A DNA stretch of 64,000 bases from G963662605 sp963667005 (lineage in GTDB: Bacteria; Bacteroidota; Ignavibacteria; Ignavibacteriales; Ignavibacteriaceae). A model generated the notes under the pieces. The model was not told the DNA's origin. It saw nothing but the letters and a program-made list of their open reading frames with translations, and did not search any database. The position numbers and the translations under genes are program-made. Below, in pieces: positions 62,722 through 64,000 of the stretch (position 1 is the stretch's first letter; every line of letters begins with the position of its first letter). The stretch is taken from the NCBI GenBank assembly GCA_963667005.1, contig OY762937.1, forward strand, positions 3,844,001 through 3,908,000. Direction: 5' to 3'.

Positions 62722-64000
62722 CTAATGCTTCCACAATTCTCTATCTAAACTCCTGTATTGTATTGCTTCGCTGACGTGTGCGGCCTGGATGTTTTCACAG
62801 CCATCAAGATCGGCGATAGTGCGGCTAACCTTAAGTATGCGGTCATACGCGCGGGCGGAGAGTCCGTGTTTTGTCATCGCGGTTTTTAATATTTCAGAGC
62901 CGGCGCTATCGAGCTTGCAAAACTTTCGGACTTCTGCAGTTCGCATATCGGCATTTTTATAAATGGAATTATACGCCTGGAATCTGGCTTCCTGAATTTT
63001 GCGTGCTTTGTTAACGCGCTCACGAATTTCAGCAGAGGTCTCACCTCCTGCTTCGGAGGAGAGTTCTTTATACTTAACCGGAAGGACTTCAACGTGAATA
63101 TCAATGCGGTCGAGCAATGGTCCCGATATGCGCGCCATATACCGCTGAATCATTGGTGGAATACATGTGCACCGTTTATTCGGATCAGTATAAAAGCCGC
63201 AGGGACAAGGATTCATCGCCGCAACCAGCATGAAATTCGCCGGGAAGGCAACGGTCATTTTCGAGCGGCTCACGGTTACCCGGCCGTCTTCAAGCGGCTG
63301 ACGCATTACTTCAAGTACATTCTTTTTGAATTCCGGGAGCTCATCAAGGAATAAAACACCGTGATGAGCAAATGATACTTCACCCGGTCTGGGGAATGAT
63401 CCGCCACCAACTAAAGCTGCATCGGATACCGTATGATGCGGGCTGCGGAAGGGCCGCTCGGTAACTAATGCCCTGCCGGGCGGAAGTATGCCGGCAACAG
63501 AATGTATCTTTGTCGTTTCGAGGGCTTCTTCAAATGCCAATGGCGGTAGGATTGTCGGAATGCGTTTTGCCAGAAGAGATTTACCCGACCCGGGAGGTCC
63601 TATCATAATAATATTATGTCCACCTGCCGCGGCAACTTCAAGTGAGCGTTTAACATTCTCCTGCCCCTTCACATCACGGAAATCTATATTGTACGAATTC
63701 ACCTCGGCAAAGACTTCCTCAAGCGGCGTAAACGACGGCTGAAGTGTTGCGTTGCCATTCAGCAATTCGACAGTCTCCCGCAATGATGAAACGCCATACA
63801 CTTCAACGCCTTCAACAATAGAGGCTTCACGTACCGAATCTTTCGGCAGTATCAATCGTTTTAATTGTTTGTTACGGATTTCAACCGCCACAGGAAGTCC
63901 GCCCTTAACCGGACGAATCTGCCCATCAAGCGCAAGCTCGCCGAGGATAACGGTATCGGTAAGCATATCGGGACGTATATCGGTTATTGATGCAAGAATA
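62722..64000 (-). CDS. comM: YifB/ComM-like Mg-chelatase-family AAA+ ATPase (5' end outside the window)
   Basis: The visible 426 residues run from ILASITDIRPDMLTDTVILG to the stop at 62722; the N-terminal part lies beyond base 64000. The Lon-protease-like fold ends near LDGQIRPVKGGLPVA, and the AAA+ core has Walker A GPPGSGKS, Walker B VLFLDELPEF and the FRSPHHTVSDAALVGGG insert typical of the family, then the C-terminal Mg_chelatase_C part (ARAYDRILKVSRTIADLDG). ComM promotes branch migration during natural transformation in studied species. Confidence 0.92.
   Translation of the reverse strand, partial: ILASITDIRPDMLTDTVILGELALDGQIRPVKGGLPVAVEIRNKQLKRLILPKDSVREASIVEGVEVYGVSSLRETVELLNGNATLQPSFTPLEEVFAEVNSYNIDFRDVKGQENVKRSLEVAAAGGHNIIMIGPPGSGKSLLAKRIPTILPPLAFEEALETTKIHSVAGILPPGRALVTERPFRSPHHTVSDAALVGGGSFPRPGEVSFAHHGVLFLDELPEFKKNVLEVMRQPLEDGRVTVSRSKMTVAFPANFMLVAAMNPCPCGFYTDPNKRCTCIPPMIQRYMARISGPLLDRIDIHVEVLPVKYKELSSEAGGETSAEIRERVNKARKIQEARFQAYNSIYKNADMRTAEVRKFCKLDSAGSEILKTAMTKHGLSARAYDRILKVSRTIADLDGCENIQAAHVSEAIQYRSLDRELWKH

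Overview
The window reads as a chromosomal segment of a Gram-negative bacterium from the Bacteroidota/Ignavibacteriota side of the tree. Four large secreted proteins end in a type IX secretion (T9SS) sorting domain whose NYPNPFNPTT-type motif is typical of Ignavibacteria and relatives. Supporting signs are many lipoproteins, an outer-membrane barrel, a TolC-type pump, and a moderately AT-rich genome with short GC-rich palindromes in gaps. This assignment is inference from protein style; no rRNA is present to confirm it.

Layout. 1-9.3 kb (all minus): one transcription/translation superoperon, read from the right: tRNA-Tyr, tRNA-Gly, tRNA-Thr, rpmG, tRNA-Trp, secE, nusG, rplK, rplA, rplJ, rplL, an attenuator-like hairpin, rpoB and the 5' part of rpoC. 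9.5-11.8 kb: a four-gene lipoprotein operon (CsgG family, PEGA-like small lipoprotein, DUF4810, DUF799). 12.4-17.1 kb: a four-PAS hybrid histidine kinase and a secreted pectate lyase with a T9SS tail, followed by a duplicated tail and REP-like hairpins. 17.4-20.3 kb: AT-rich accessory stretch with a PIN-domain protein, a PD-(D/E)XK nuclease-like gene broken by one in-frame TGA, and repeat-rich DNA. 20.4-31.1 kb: envelope and small-metabolism genes, including an AraC / SnoaL-like / NADP-reductase / DOPA-dioxygenase-like run. 31.2-35.8 kb: a complete TetR-HlyD-MFS-TolC drug-efflux operon with a clear TetR operator candidate. 36-44.4 kb: lipoproteins, a polysaccharide deacetylase and a BNR-type protein with T9SS tails, an AraC regulator and a membrane serine hydrolase. 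44.6-46.3 kb: a methyltransferase and a strange tRNA-fMet locus in which an intact initiator tRNA and a GIY-YIG nuclease gene lie inside a palindrome-riddled broken copy of the same tRNA. 46.3-55.6 kb: a 1425-residue repeat protein with T9SS tail, a reductase-like gene, an NTF2-like gene and an overlapping pair of unknown exported proteins. 55.6-58.7 kb: an AT-rich cassette of a tyrosine recombinase plus two convergent genes enclosed by a perfect 31-bp inverted repeat. 58.7-64 kb: HAD phosphatase, YdeI-like protein, a frameshifted tautomerase, aldo/keto reductase, AraC regulator, and a truncated comM-like ATPase.

The most striking item is the cassette at 55,832-58,552. Both payload genes (a GNAT-like membrane protein and a class I methyltransferase) have their start codons inside the inverted repeat at identical offsets, so recombination between the repeats would exchange which gene sits directly behind the recombinase. 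That is the architecture of a phase-variable gene-choice switch. No published description of this pair is known to me, and whether it inverts is untested here.

Second is the tRNA-fMet/GIY-YIG locus, where the nuclease stop codon is made from anticodon-loop sequence of the broken tRNA copy. Other points are two recently broken genes (a single stop codon; a single-base loss in an A-run), several foldback elements, and a perfect 34-bp palindrome.
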